Part shown: positions 21,219-33,043 of the stretch, piece after piece | How positions within the stretch are numbered: the first letter of the stretch is position 1 | Layout: each line of letters starts with the position of its first letter | Source: Schizosaccharomyces osmophilus | Lineage: Eukaryota > Ascomycota > Schizosaccharomycetes > Schizosaccharomycetales > Schizosaccharomycetaceae | Reading direction: 5' to 3' | Assembly: GCF_027921745.1 (NCBI RefSeq) | Contig: NC_079238.1 | Location: forward strand, 2,604,001 to 2,668,000 | DNA: 64,000 nt | Translations under genes and position numbers: made by a program | The notes under the pieces: generated by a model | Told to the model about the DNA's origin: nothing | What the model saw: only the letters and a program-made list of their open reading frames with translations | Databases searched by the model: none

Positions 21219-22374
<1,156 letters not shown>

Positions 22375-22603
22375 TTTCAAATTCTATAAGGATTAAAAAT
22401 GATTTCTTCCCTTTGAAGGTCAGTTCTAACTTTTGGTGGTGAAGGGAGTTGGTTCGTTCTACTTCAATCGAAAGCTTTACAAAGGCATACCAAGTTGGGA
22501 CTGCCAACATCAGTATCCTTGTCTATAACTTACAAAGTCGCATTTTTATTCTACAAAATGAAATAATTGTTGATATTACTGTTAATTGAACTTATAAAGT
22601 TGG

Positions 22604-23673
22604 ATGAATCGGACTATGGCGTTCGTAGCGCGAAAAAGTTTTCCTTATGAAAAGCCTTCAACATGGTTTCCAGGCCATATGCATAAAACTTTAAAAAAAT
22701 TGCAATCACTTTCTTCAAAAACAGATATACTAGTTGAAGTTCGGGATGCTCGTATTCCTTTGACCTCAAGGAACTTTGCCGTTGAGTCGATTTTGAGAAA
22801 TAAAAACCGGATTATTGTTTACAACAAGTGTGATCTAGCCGTTCCTTGTGAGAAGTCTCTTTCGACTTTTCGCGATGAAATGGCACATCTGCAACAGTCT
22901 TTTCAATGTATGCAAGACTGGTGCCAACAGTCTCAGAGAGTCACATTCAAAACAGTAGATGCTTCTGCCTATGTATCTTCAATACCTCTCTATGCCAAAA
23001 AACTATTAAAAAGGATTCGGAATATGTCTGTTCATGGTCTTACTAGTAATGAACGCGTTCACGTATACTTCGTAGGGATGCCAAATACGGGGAAAAGCAG
23101 TATATTAAATTCCTTACGACACGTAAGCTTGCGCCGTAGTAAAGCTGCAATAACTGGTAACCACCCAGGTGTTACGAAGCACTTTAGTGAAGTCGTCAGA
23201 TTGCTAGACGATGCTGAGGTGTTCATGCTTGATACTCCAGGTAAATTACTGTTCAATTAACACAACATCATCTAAGTTCAATTGATTCTAACCATCACAT
23301 AGGTATCATGACCCCATCCATCGCTGCGCCAGAAGATATGCTGAAGTTGTCTTTAGTTGGGTGTGTCAAGGAAGGATTAATTGACTCAGTGACTTTAGTG
23401 GATTACTTGCTTTTTCGAATCAACTTAGTAGACCCTTCTATTTATTCAAAATGGTCTCTGCCTACTAATGATGTGGACGAATTTTTAGAAAACGTTGCCC
23501 AAAAAACTGGGAAATTATCTAAAGGGGGAGGATACAATGACAGTACTGTTGCTGCCTACATACTTCAAACTTATCGTTCAGGAAAGCTTGGAAGGTTTCT
23601 GTTAGATCCCACCGACAAGCCCAGTGTGGAACTACGACTACAGCGTGAGTTGATTAAAAGCCAAAAAAAATAG
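22604..23673 (+). CDS. mtg1: Mitochondrial ribosome-biogenesis GTPase Mtg1, two exons
   Basis: Exon 1 is 22604-23240 and exon 2 is 23303-23673, giving 335 residues. The intron uses donor GTAAAT, a CTAAC branch and a TAG acceptor, and splits the Gly codon of DTPG. It is a circularly permuted GTPase of the YlqF/Mtg1 family: DILVEVRDARIP (41-52) and NKCD (G4, 74-77) come before GMPNTGKSS (G1, 158-166), a G2 Thr in NHPGVTK, and DTPG (G3, 210-213). Mtg1 proteins act on the mitochondrial large ribosomal subunit at the inner membrane. A short basic N-terminus (MNRTMAFVARKSF) fits mitochondrial import. Confidence 0.96.
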
Positions 23674-24099
23674 AAGATACTATTTATTGATTCATAATAG
23701 AATAAGGGAAATGTACCTGTACCACGTAGCCAAATAATACCGGTTTCACAAAGTCATATTGGACCCACTGTCTTCTTTCTTACTTTTATGAATCAAACAA
23801 CAGATAACTATCATAGTAACATCCATGCAAACCAGAAAATTTCATTTCTCTACCGCATAAGTAAAAAAATATGTTACCAAACCAGGATTTCATTAAACAG
23901 CATAATCCTAGTCTAAATTTTTCATATCATAAACGCTTATCCACATACACAACTCAAAAAAAAAAAAGAAAAATCTAGTAAATATATCGAACAAATAGGC
24001 TTAAAAATAAATTAGTAAATTAACAAGTAAACAAACAAATAAGACGATTTGGTAACGGAGAAACCGAACAATAATTTTTTATCATCCATCCAGGCGAAC
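23674..24099. other. Convergent intergenic region mtg1 / RING gene
   Basis: About 425 bp of very A-rich DNA between two gene 3' ends. A GTAAACAAACAAA string at 24027-24039 matches the forkhead FLEX motif but is not in a promoter position. Nothing else seen. Confidence 0.5.
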
Positions 24100-25908
24100 T
24101 TAACCGTATTGATGGCTTCTCTTATAACCGTTGCTGGTAATCGCATGTTCGTAAACTGAAGGATACGGATTTTTCGCTAAATTTGGGGAGTTCACGTCGT
24201 CATCACTGACACTAAGCGTAGGTGAGCAGAAATTCGCTCCACGGTGCGCGTCTTGCGAATCTACGGGGTTCAAAGATTCGGAAAGAAACGGGTTAGTAGA
24301 TGCTACTGGACTGTGGATAAGCTCTTCCAAATCTTGCTGCTGCTCCAAGTCAGAGCGGGCGAATGTGTTCAAATCAGTATTTAAAGAGCTCCGGGGAAGA
24401 GCTTCAGTTTGCTGAGAAAACTGAGGAATATGATCATTGGTTTCAGAGGTTTGTTGGAGATGAGATCTATCACTTCTGCTTGAAGGGGTTGCTGAGCCAT
24501 TACAAGCAGTAATAGGCTCCCGAGCACTAGGGTAAACATCTCTTTCAGTGGCACTGTTGGAATTTGAAGAAGCACTGTACAAAGGACCACCATCTTCGAC
24601 AGAAGAAACTCCAGCATCGGAAGCCGGAGTAGCCTGTTGCGCATCCTCCAAACTCTGTCGAATGGCCTCGGCCATCATAAGCTTTTCGACGTTGGCAAGG
24701 TAATGATGTCTACGATTACTCAAGGTGCGCCTTTGGGAGTTTACACGTGGGGATCTCAAATGTTGCGTGTTATCTGAAGAAGAGACACTGTCGCTATGAC
24801 TTCCATTAGGGGATGGTTCCAACAGATGAGTATTCAAGAGAGTGGAATTAGCAGCACGTCTGAAAGCGCGTCGACGGGTCTTTTGCAATTTGTATTGCCA
24901 GTCTGGATGAATCAAGTCGGTAGTTATGACACGGGGATCGTCAGGCGCAAACTTGGTATTCGAATTTGGGACCCAGGGCCTTCCCTGTCCAGATATATAG
25001 AGTTTTTTTAGTTCATTAATCAATGGATGAGACTCTGGATCTAGTTGAGAAGGGGCATTGAAAGAAAAGCGGGACAAAGCAGGATTGGGAACATAAACGA
25101 CGCCAAAGCGATCTGTCATACAGTATGGACACTTGACAGGCTCTGATATCAAATCGAAATCATTGGGCATCGGATCGTTGGCATGAACGGTTGGCAAATG
25201 TGGGTCAGGGCGACGAATTTCCACAAAGCATTCGGAACAAATTGGTTGCGCGCAGCAGCGAGTATAGTTAAAGTTGGGTGGATAATAAAGAAAACAAATT
25301 GGGCATTCAAAAGCATTAGCATAAATAGTGGAAATAGCATGGGCATGGTTGTCTTGGGTAATAACATGGGAATTTCCAGAAACGGAATTGGAACGTGAAC
25401 GAACTGACCGGTCAGCACGATTTTTGACATCACGTTTAAGGGACTTGGAATGTCCTAAAGTATGGAATTTTGCTTCACGGATGGCAGATCGTAACGTCAT
25501 CGTTTTTTGAGAACCTAAAGCCTTTTCGACAACTTCTGCGACTTTTTCAGGCGGCCAATCTGCACTGTATTCCTCGAGTCCTTTATAAAACGGCATTAAC
25601 TGGCGTTCAAGCTAAACAAAATTAGTAACGATGGATCCCGAAAGAAAAAAACAAGAGGCAGAAAACATCGATTCTTGACGGAATTAGGAGTCTTTTCAGA
25701 ATGCATCAATGAAAACATCCTCTACTTTATACAATCGAAAACTTCTTGGGAAACATACCATTAATCTTCGTACAATTGATACTTTATAGGATGGTTCCGA
25801 GCCGTAAACACCATGCGGGAAGAGAAATCCACCATCAATTAGGCGCACCAGGTCATTTACAAACTCATCTTCATTGTCATGCTTTTCTTTACCAATCGTG
25901 TTGCCCAT
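24100..25908 (-). CDS. Sip5-like RING-type zinc-finger protein, two exons, myristoylation-type N-terminus
   Basis: Exons are 25908-25759 and 25611-24100 on the minus strand (553 residues). The intron has donor GTATGT, a CTAAT branch and a TTTAG acceptor, joining RRLM to LERQLMPFYKGL in phase 0, as in Sip5-type proteins. The start MGNTIGKE fits an N-myristoylation signal. The C3HC4-type zinc site lies at about residues 153-214, with CPIC, CC...C..C and a distal CPYC that is unusually far off because of a 30-residue loop. The last 300 residues are disordered, Ser/Asn/Gln-rich. S. cerevisiae Sip5 binds Snf1 and Reg1; a link to glucose signalling here is inference. Likely SPBC25B2.03 orthologue. 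Confidence 0.9.
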
Positions 25909-26804
25909 TTTATTGACAAGATTCGAGGAGAAGGCGTATTTGGCAAAGGTTTCGTTGCGCCCTTCCTGATCGATGGAGGTTAACGACTTTATTATAAAGG
26001 AATCGCCACGTCAGCGATGGAGATCGGGTCGGCCTTTTCCTGGTAACATCATTATGGTATGCTTATACACTGCGGACCCCAGTATAAGGATATATTAGAG
26101 GATACCTCTATATTAAAATATCAGGGTTTGGAAAGGGACTCCAGAGTACAAGACAGAGATGGAGACAAAGAGAAGGAAGAAAACAACAAAACAAAAAAGA
26201 ACAAACAAACAAGAAGAGTACATGGGAGGAGCCCACAATTTCATTGATGGAAATGTCTTCTACATGCATATCCACAGAAGCTAGCACTTTGGTGGATGAA
26301 GTTTGCGACATAAAAGAGCGACGCCAACAGTATATTGCGACAGAACAGTATTCGAATTAATTGAATCGACTGAAGGTTAAATTGAAATCAACAGATATAC
26401 GTACCAAAGGTATTTGTTTAATATAAAATAGATAAACAAAATAGGTATCAAGTACTTGTCAAACAGCAATAAAAACAAAAACGTATTGTTTACATACTTT
26501 TACAAATGTTTTAATAAGAACCGAACCCCAGGTATGGTCGCTTATGTCTTTGACCTGTAGATACAAAAAAGAAAGTGAATTTCGAGAATCATTTTTAAAA
26601 GTAAACTACTTTTTCTTGTTTATTTCTTATAATTTTCTCTCTTTATTGAGTTTGTAAGCAAATAACTCTACCTCTTTCGGGAGCTTACTCATTCGTAGCT
26701 AGCTATAATAATTCTTTCTTCTTCCCTTCCCTCTCCTCTTTTCTCCATTCGTTCTTTCTTGTTACTCTTTACAGATCTCTTTGCTTCATTCTTTATTGTT
26801 TATA

Positions 26805-26855
26805 ATGAAAGCCTACCCAGCTACCAAGCACACCCACTTATGCCCTACACAATAG
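26805..26855 (+). other. uORF of 16 codons in the mam1 upstream region
   Basis: ATG at 26805, TAG at 26853. It lies about 300 bp before mam1 after a TTTATAATG context. It is relevant only if the transcript begins upstream, which is not shown by sequence. Confidence 0.35.
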
Positions 26856-26868
26856 ACCTTTTGTCTGA

Positions 26869-26964
26869 ATGCCTCCATTGTCCACAATGATTAAAATAGG
26901 TCGGGCTGCGGCTCTACTTTCTCGTAGTTCAGCACATGCTGACGAACGTGGAGCTTGTAGTTAG
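26869..26964 (+). other. uORF of 31 codons in the mam1 upstream region
   Basis: ATG at 26869, TAG at 26962. The peptide starts MPPLSTMIKIGRAAALLS. It lies between the 16-codon uORF and the mam1 ATG at 27108. Translation is not demonstrated. Confidence 0.35.
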
Positions 26965-27107
26965 CTCGATTGTTAAATTTATTTAATTCTTTTCTTCTTC
27001 TTTTTTTCTCTCGAAAGTCGTTGTTTTGGACCCTACGTGTTTGTCACTCTTTTTTGTTTACTATTGATTGTTCAATCTGCTGTTCCTGATTGAATCCTGT
27101 TTTGGCC

Positions 27108-30100
27108 ATGGAGACCGGAAATATTTTACCAAATGATTATATTTCAAAAAGAAATTCATTAAAAAATAAGAAATGTCACGTTTCCATCACTGAAAAATCC
27201 ATACAAAGTCCCACCACTGCTCAACTATCCGCCTCTACTGCACTCAGTTCAGATTCCCTAGATTCCCCTTCACATGTTTATCGGACCTTTCTGGACTTAC
27301 CTTCTCTTGATGGTGATGATGTCCAATCTTCCGCCTATTATGCCTATGCTTCCTCTTGGTCCGACTATGCCTTTGCGTTTCGCTTCTCAGATGCTCTCCT
27401 TCTCTTCGCTACAATCACATTTACTTGTTTATCTGCATCTCTGGAACCGCTCATGACTTGGACTATGGGTAAAATCTTTGATGCTTTTTCCAACTATGCA
27501 CGATCCATGATTTCCCTCGACGAAATGTGCTCCATCGTCAATTTTAACTCCCTTCTTATTTTCCTATTCGGTATGGCTTCATGGGTGTTTAGTTTTGCCG
27601 TTCGTTTTCTCTGGCAGTACCTTAGTGCCGTTATTGGAAAACGGTCTCGCTCTCTTTGTTTTCATGCCCTTACCAACAAACCATCTACTTTTTACTCACT
27701 CATCAACAGCTCTAGCGCCTTAATCAATTCGGTCGACAGATGTATTATATTTTATGAATCCTCCATCAATCTTCCCCTTTTTCATATCGTCGAAAACTTG
27801 GCTATTGTCATTTCTTGCCTCGCCATATCCTTTCGCTACAGCTGGTCCTTGACACTTATCATCATGGCTTCTTATCCCATTATTATGTTTGTCGTTGCTT
27901 TCATCAATTCTTTTCTTTATAATAGCTATGAGGGTGATCGCCTTGCTTCTGAAAAAGCAGCTTCTTTCATAGAAAGAGTATTGATGGCTTTTAAAACTGT
28001 AACCTTTCATGCCATGCAAAATCATGAGTTTCACAATCTTCAAGGAGCCATCAACCAAAGCTCTAAAAATTTTCTCCGATTTTCCTTTCTTCATTCCCTG
28101 CAAGGTGGAATCTCACAATTCTTCTTGTATTCAGTTTTTTTTCAAGGTCTTTGGTTTGGTAACCATTTAGCCAACTCCGGAAAAGTTACTGCTGGTCAGG
28201 TCGTTACCGTTTTTGGTTCTTGTCTCTCCGTTGCCTCTGCCATCCAACAAATTCTTCCATCCATTCCTGACCTTATAAAAGGAAAATTCGCTTCCCATTT
28301 TCTCAAGTCTTTATGTCATGAACCTGCTTCTTCCAAACAAAAACCTCCTAAAGTCGGTTTCCAAGACGTTAAGCTATCTTGGAATTTCAACATGCGCAAT
28401 GTTTCTTTTATGTATCCAAGCACAGAAGATCACAAGCCTTTCAGCATCATCAATCTCTCCATGTCCATTTCTTCTGGTAAGGTTTCGCATATAATTGGAC
28501 CAAGTGGTTCAGGTAAAAGCACTATTGCTACGTTGCTTATGAGCTTTTTTCAGCCCACTTATGGCTTTATATATGTGGATGATGTTCCTTTAGCAATGAT
28601 CGATCCAAACTATGTGTATTCCAATGTTACTTTAGTTAGGCAAGAAGCTGTCGTATTTGATATGACAATTCGTGAAAACATTATGATCGGAAACCATAAT
28701 GCCTCTGAAAGCGATTTTGAATGTGCTGTCCGCCTAGCCCTTGTTGACGAATTTGTTTGGAATTTTGACGAAGGCTATGATACTCCTTGTCATGGGGGAA
28801 CCCTTAGCGGAGGACAACGTCAAAGGATTGCATTAGCTAGAGCACTTCTTCGAAATACTGAGGTATTAATCCTCGATGAGCCTACTAGTGGTTTAGACAT
28901 TATATCGAAAAACCTGATCAACGATGCTATTCGTGCACACCGCTTAGGTAAGACAACTATTTACATTACCCACGATATGTCTCAAATCTACAATGATGAT
29001 TCCGTATTTGTCGTTGAAAACGGTCGCTTACTGCATCAGGGTACAAAAAGGGATTTATGCAATCTCGGGTTATTCGACAATCCATCTGATGAGCAAGAGG
29101 AACCCGTTTCTGAAATGCCATGTTTGGAAAATCCTTTTTTAGCAAGTTTTGAAAAATCAGAGGAAAGTTATGGTTCTTACGATGACATATCCCCCTCTTT
29201 CGTTGATGCATCGCCAAGCATGTCTGTTATGCACAATCGAGATCCAAAAAATTACTCCATGTTGCAAGAAAAACCATTAGATACTGCAGATGGTAACAGA
29301 AACTTATTTTTAGAAGAAAAGGAGTCTGTATACTCCATATGTGCTATATTCAAAAGCCTATGGAAAGTTCCGAGGGCCAGATATCTGTTTTTCTTTGGTT
29401 GTTTAACTTCACTTGCACAAGGTGCAAGCATACCGGTATTATCTTTTATCGTATCTAAGTCTCTAAACTTGTTTATGCATCAAAATATGTCTGTTGGGAT
29501 CGCATTATGGTCTTGTATGATTTTAGTCGTGGCCGCATTCACTGGCTTGTTTTATTTTTTGAGTCATTATATATTTTCCAAGGCCGCTACAAATTGGTGT
29601 GATTACTATCGTCTCGTTGGCATGAAAACGTTGTTATCGCAGGACCAGGAATGGTACGATGAAACATCAAATTCACCTATCTTATTCTCAAAAATTTTGG
29701 TGAATAACATCAATGATATGAGAAACCTGATTGATTCTTTGGTAGAAGAACTTTTTGTTGCTTTCGTGATGATGATAGTTGGTTTGATATGGGCTTTAAT
29801 AACTGGATGGAAGTTGGCTATTATTCTGACAGCCGTAAGTCCTGTTTTGATACTCACTTCGAAGGTTTTCTCTTACTTCTACGTTAAAACGGAAAAAGAT
29901 TGTCAAGACTGCTCAATTACTACTACTTCTATCTTGCATCAAACTACCATGAACCTTGACGCAATTAAAGGGCTTTCTGTTATGCCATATTTTCGCGAAA
30001 AGTACAAAGAACTCCTCAAAGATTATTGGGACGCTACTAAAAAGAAGGCTTTGTATACTAGCTTAGGATATTCCGTCACCTGTTCTCTTTTATATTTTGT

Positions 30101-31055
30101 TCGTTCTCTTCTATTTTATGCTGCAGCAAAGTTTATATCGAAAAACTATTATAACGTCGAGCAAACCATACAGATTTTATCGCTAGCGGTATTTACGATG
30201 GTATCTGCTTCTAGTTGCATCATGTCTTTGCCAAATGTTTCTGCTAGCAGAATTGAAGCTAGCAGGGTTCTGCGTTTGGCTGATATGAAGCCAGGCAAAC
30301 TCAACGATCAAGGAAATATGAAGTTTCCTTTCGTTGGAAAAATTGAATTTGACAGAGTTAATTTTGCTTATAATCAAGAGCGAGGAGCTTCCGCTCTTGA
30401 AGATGTATCATTTTCAATAAAACCAAAGGAAAAAGTCGCTATTGTTGGTGGATCTGGTTCAGGAAAATCAACTACGGCAGAGCTGCTTCAAAAGGTTTAT
30501 ATGTCTGACAATATTTATATCGATGACCATCCCCTTTCTGAAATCGACACTAAGTGGTTAAGACGAAAAATGGCTGTTGTAGACCAAAAGCCAAATTTGA
30601 TGGGTGAAACAATTTTGGAGAGTTTATTGTATGGCTGCGACGCGAACATGGTAGCAATTGAAGAAGCGCTAAAACAAGCCAACATTCTCGAAACCTTACA
30701 AGATCTGCCGAACTATTTGGAATCGCCAATCTCAGAGTTTAGCAAAAATCTCTCTGGTGGACAAGCTCAACGTTTAGCTATCGCTAGGGCATTGCTCCGA
30801 AAACCAAGAATTTTAATTTTGGATGAATGTACTTCTGCACTAGACTCTAATTCGTCGAGAAAAATTGAGCAAACAATTCAAAGCTTGACATGTACAGTAC
30901 TTATCATTACTCACCAAACTTCGTTGATGAGACTCGCCGATCGTATTATTGTCATGGATTCCGGTAGAGTTATGGAAACTGGTTCTTATGATGAATTAAT
31001 GACTCCACATACTCATTTTTGGAAACTTGTCCATAGTGGTAAATGGACGGACTAA
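27108..31055 (+). CDS. mam1: M-factor ABC exporter Mam1 (full ABCB transporter)
   Basis: A single exon of 1,315 codons encodes two membrane domains alternating with two ATPase domains, like S. cerevisiae Ste6. TMD1 spans about residues 90-400. NBD1 has GPSGSGKST (464-472), LSGGQRQR (about 566) and LILDEPTSG. TMD2 spans about 745-1020. NBD2 has GGSGSGKST (about 1115), LSGGQAQR and LILDECTSALDS. In S. pombe this plasma-membrane pump secretes the farnesylated mating peptide M-factor and is specific to M cells. The frame extends to a TTG at 27090, but the ATG at 27108 is the first. The linker between halves (about 640-740) is acidic and Ser-rich. It converges with hbs1. Confidence 0.95.
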   Translation: METGNILPNDYISKRNSLKNKKCHVSITEKSIQSPTTAQLSASTALSSDSLDSPSHVYRTFLDLPSLDGDDVQSSAYYAYASSWSDYAFAFRFSDALLLFATITFTCLSASLEPLMTWTMGKIFDAFSNYARSMISLDEMCSIVNFNSLLIFLFGMASWVFSFAVRFLWQYLSAVIGKRSRSLCFHALTNKPSTFYSLINSSSALINSVDRCIIFYESSINLPLFHIVENLAIVISCLAISFRYSWSLTLIIMASYPIIMFVVAFINSFLYNSYEGDRLASEKAASFIERVLMAFKTVTFHAMQNHEFHNLQGAINQSSKNFLRFSFLHSLQGGISQFFLYSVFFQGLWFGNHLANSGKVTAGQVVTVFGSCLSVASAIQQILPSIPDLIKGKFASHFLKSLCHEPASSKQKPPKVGFQDVKLSWNFNMRNVSFMYPSTEDHKPFSIINLSMSISSGKVSHIIGPSGSGKSTIATLLMSFFQPTYGFIYVDDVPLAMIDPNYVYSNVTLVRQEAVVFDMTIRENIMIGNHNASESDFECAVRLALVDEFVWNFDEGYDTPCHGGTLSGGQRQRIALARALLRNTEVLILDEPTSGLDIISKNLINDAIRAHRLGKTTIYITHDMSQIYNDDSVFVVENGRLLHQGTKRDLCNLGLFDNPSDEQEEPVSEMPCLENPFLASFEKSEESYGSYDDISPSFVDASPSMSVMHNRDPKNYSMLQEKPLDTADGNRNLFLEEKESVYSICAIFKSLWKVPRARYLFFFGCLTSLAQGASIPVLSFIVSKSLNLFMHQNMSVGIALWSCMILVVAAFTGLFYFLSHYIFSKAATNWCDYYRLVGMKTLLSQDQEWYDETSNSPILFSKILVNNINDMRNLIDSLVEELFVAFVMMIVGLIWALITGWKLAIILTAVSPVLILTSKVFSYFYVKTEKDCQDCSITTTSILHQTTMNLDAIKGLSVMPYFREKYKELLKDYWDATKKKALYTSLGYSVTCSLLYFVRSLLFYAAAKFISKNYYNVEQTIQILSLAVFTMVSASSCIMSLPNVSASRIEASRVLRLADMKPGKLNDQGNMKFPFVGKIEFDRVNFAYNQERGASALEDVSFSIKPKEKVAIVGGSGSGKSTTAELLQKVYMSDNIYIDDHPLSEIDTKWLRRKMAVVDQKPNLMGETILESLLYGCDANMVAIEEALKQANILETLQDLPNYLESPISEFSKNLSGGQAQRLAIARALLRKPRILILDECTSALDSNSSRKIEQTIQSLTCTVLIITHQTSLMRLADRIIVMDSGRVMETGSYDELMTPHTHFWKLVHSGKWTD

Positions 31056-31069
31056 TACCTTTTGCATTA

Positions 31070-31081
31070 CCCCCCCCCCCC
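31070..31081. repeat. C12 homopolymer run after mam1
   Basis: Twelve consecutive C begin 14 bp after the mam1 stop, in the 133-bp convergent spacer with hbs1. Confidence 0.9.
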
Positions 31082-31188
31082 AATAATGTTGTTTTAATTT
31101 ATTATCGCATTTATGTTATGAAATACCTTAATCCTTATAGTTTAATCATTTTAATAAAAAAATTTTTTGTACAGTTGCTCAATTGTTA

Positions 31189-33043
31189 TTATAAAATAGT
31201 TTTCACAATTCCGGCAGCGATTGTATTTCCATCTCGTCGAAGAATGATTCTACTCAACGAAGGGCTTTCTTCGGAAGTACATATTGGATATAAACCATCC
31301 AAAAAGTTAACTTGTATAGAGGCACGCTTTCGACTAGTAATGTGTCTTGCCTTCTTACCATTTACATTTATTATTTTCACAGCGACCGGAGCAACGGTTC
31401 GACCACGATGGAGCACTAATGTTGATCCTGACAAAATTGGGCCAAGTATATCGAAAGTTTGGATATCGGCCGTAAAGGATCTACTGCGCTTAACAGGGTC
31501 ATTATAAGTGGACAAGATATCCCCGAGACTGATTTGGTTTGGCTCAATATCCGTCAACTGTACGGTAACGCTGTCTCCAGCGACAGCCCATGATACAAAA
31601 GGATCAGAATTGCGCATGACAGTTTTGACATAAGCATCCTCCTGTGAAGAAACATTATACAAAACCTGGCCATTTTGAATATTACCAGACTCTACTCTTC
31701 CTGAAACAGTGGCGCCTCGCACAGATCGATAAGTATCATGAACAGAGACTCGGAGAGGTCCTCTGTACGATTTTGATGGAGGGGCGAAATTGTCTAAAAC
31801 TTCTATTAATGTTGGACCATTATACCAATTATAAAGTGGAGAGGACTGTTTTTCTATGAGGTTTACACCAGAGACAGCAGAAACAGGAATAAAATGAACG
31901 TTTTCCTCTTTGAATCCAACCATCCGGATTAGGAAGTCAGATATGGAAGCTTTTATTTCATTATAGCGATCCAATGACCAAGACATGAGGTCAAGCTTAT
32001 TCACGGCAACTGCGAGTTCAGAAACCCCAAGAGCACGTAGTAAATAAGCATGCTCTCGAGTTTGGCCATTCGCTAGAAAGCCACGCTCGTAGTTGTTTTG
32101 TGAAGAATCAACGACCAAGATTGCAAATTCCGCAGAAGCAGCTCCAGCAATCATACCCGAAATAAAATCTTTATGACCAGGAGCATCACCAACCTCGTAA
32201 ATTTGCTTTTTGCTTTCGAAGGAGGTAGCCGCAACGTCCATGGTGACACCTCTGAGACGCTCTTCATCCGTAGAGTCAAGTAACCAAGCATAAGAAAAAC
32301 TTCCCTTGCCTTGATCAGAGGCCTCCTTGTGAAGCTTTTGCATGGATCGACTATTTACGTCACCTAATTCAAACATAATCCTTCCAAGCATGGTACTTTT
32401 ACCCGAATCAACATGTCCGGTAACCACTAAGTGGACAACAGGTTTAGGGTGGGACTCTTCGTAAATCTTGGGAACATCTATTAACGCTGAAGAATCCTGT
32501 TTCCGTTGCGTTTGTATCTCCTCTGCATCTTTTGATTTCTCTCCGGTCTGTTCTTTTTCGTTCAAATTTAGCTTCTTCATCGAAGCATTCAGAGGAGCAG
32601 GGGGATTTTTAGTGGGATGATGGTTTTCAGCCGGCTTTTCTTCTTGTTTACTGTGCTTCTTCTTTTGAGATTTTTCTTTTCCAGTTTGCTCTTCAGCCTT
32701 TGCAGTACAGCTTTTTATTAGATAATTGACGGATTTCTCCACATCAAAATAATAGTACCATAGGGTATCCGCTATTTCTTTGTCTGAAACGGGAAGCCCG
32801 TCGAGCGTATCTTGGACAGCAGCAATGGCTTCTCGAAATTGTTCTGCACAAGCGTGTTAGGTCAAACGGAGTAGTTTTACCAGATTAGCATACCTTCTTG
32901 TTCATCCGTCAATTCTTCTTCCACAGGCTCACCTGTATCATATTCTAAAAACAAATCGCTTGTTAGCAGTGGAATTTTACTGTTTACAGAGAACCATACT
33001 TACCTTCCAACTCTAAATTCTTTACATTACGATGTCTCGACAT
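31189..33043 (-). CDS. hbs1: Ribosome-rescue translational GTPase Hbs1, three exons
   Basis: Minus-strand exons are 33043-33004, 32944-32894 and 32843-31189, giving 581 residues. Both introns (donors GTAAGT and GTATGC; branches GCTAAC and CCTAAC) interrupt Glu codons in phase 1. The N-terminus has an acidic start and an HBS1_N domain (about 30-75, FREAIAAVQDTLDG). A Lys-rich linker precedes the EF1A-like GTPase: GHVDSGKST (173-181), DAPGHKDF, NKLD, then two beta-barrel domains. Hbs1 works with Dom34/Pelota to dismantle stalled ribosomes in no-go and non-stop decay. The HBS1_N domain separates it from EF1A and eRF3. Likely SPBC25B2.01 orthologue. Confidence 0.96.

Larger units (their letters stand above)
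25909..27107. other. Divergent intergenic region RING gene / mam1
   Basis: About 1.2 kb. The right half is T/C-rich, typical of a fission-yeast leader, with two uORFs (listed). No exact TR-box was found although mam1 is a mating gene; near matches occur at about 26790 and 27050. Confidence 0.5.

Noticed and set aside
24027-24039. Forkhead (Mei4) FLEX-like GTAAACAAACAAA; similar strings at 50711-50722 and 42373-42384
   Set aside because: The best match is between two gene 3' ends and others sit ahead of a housekeeping gene, so they are best explained by A/T-rich composition.
31043-31507. 154-codon + strand frame after mam1
   Set aside because: Mostly antisense to the C-terminus of hbs1, which is a firm gene; starts from a mam1-internal codon.
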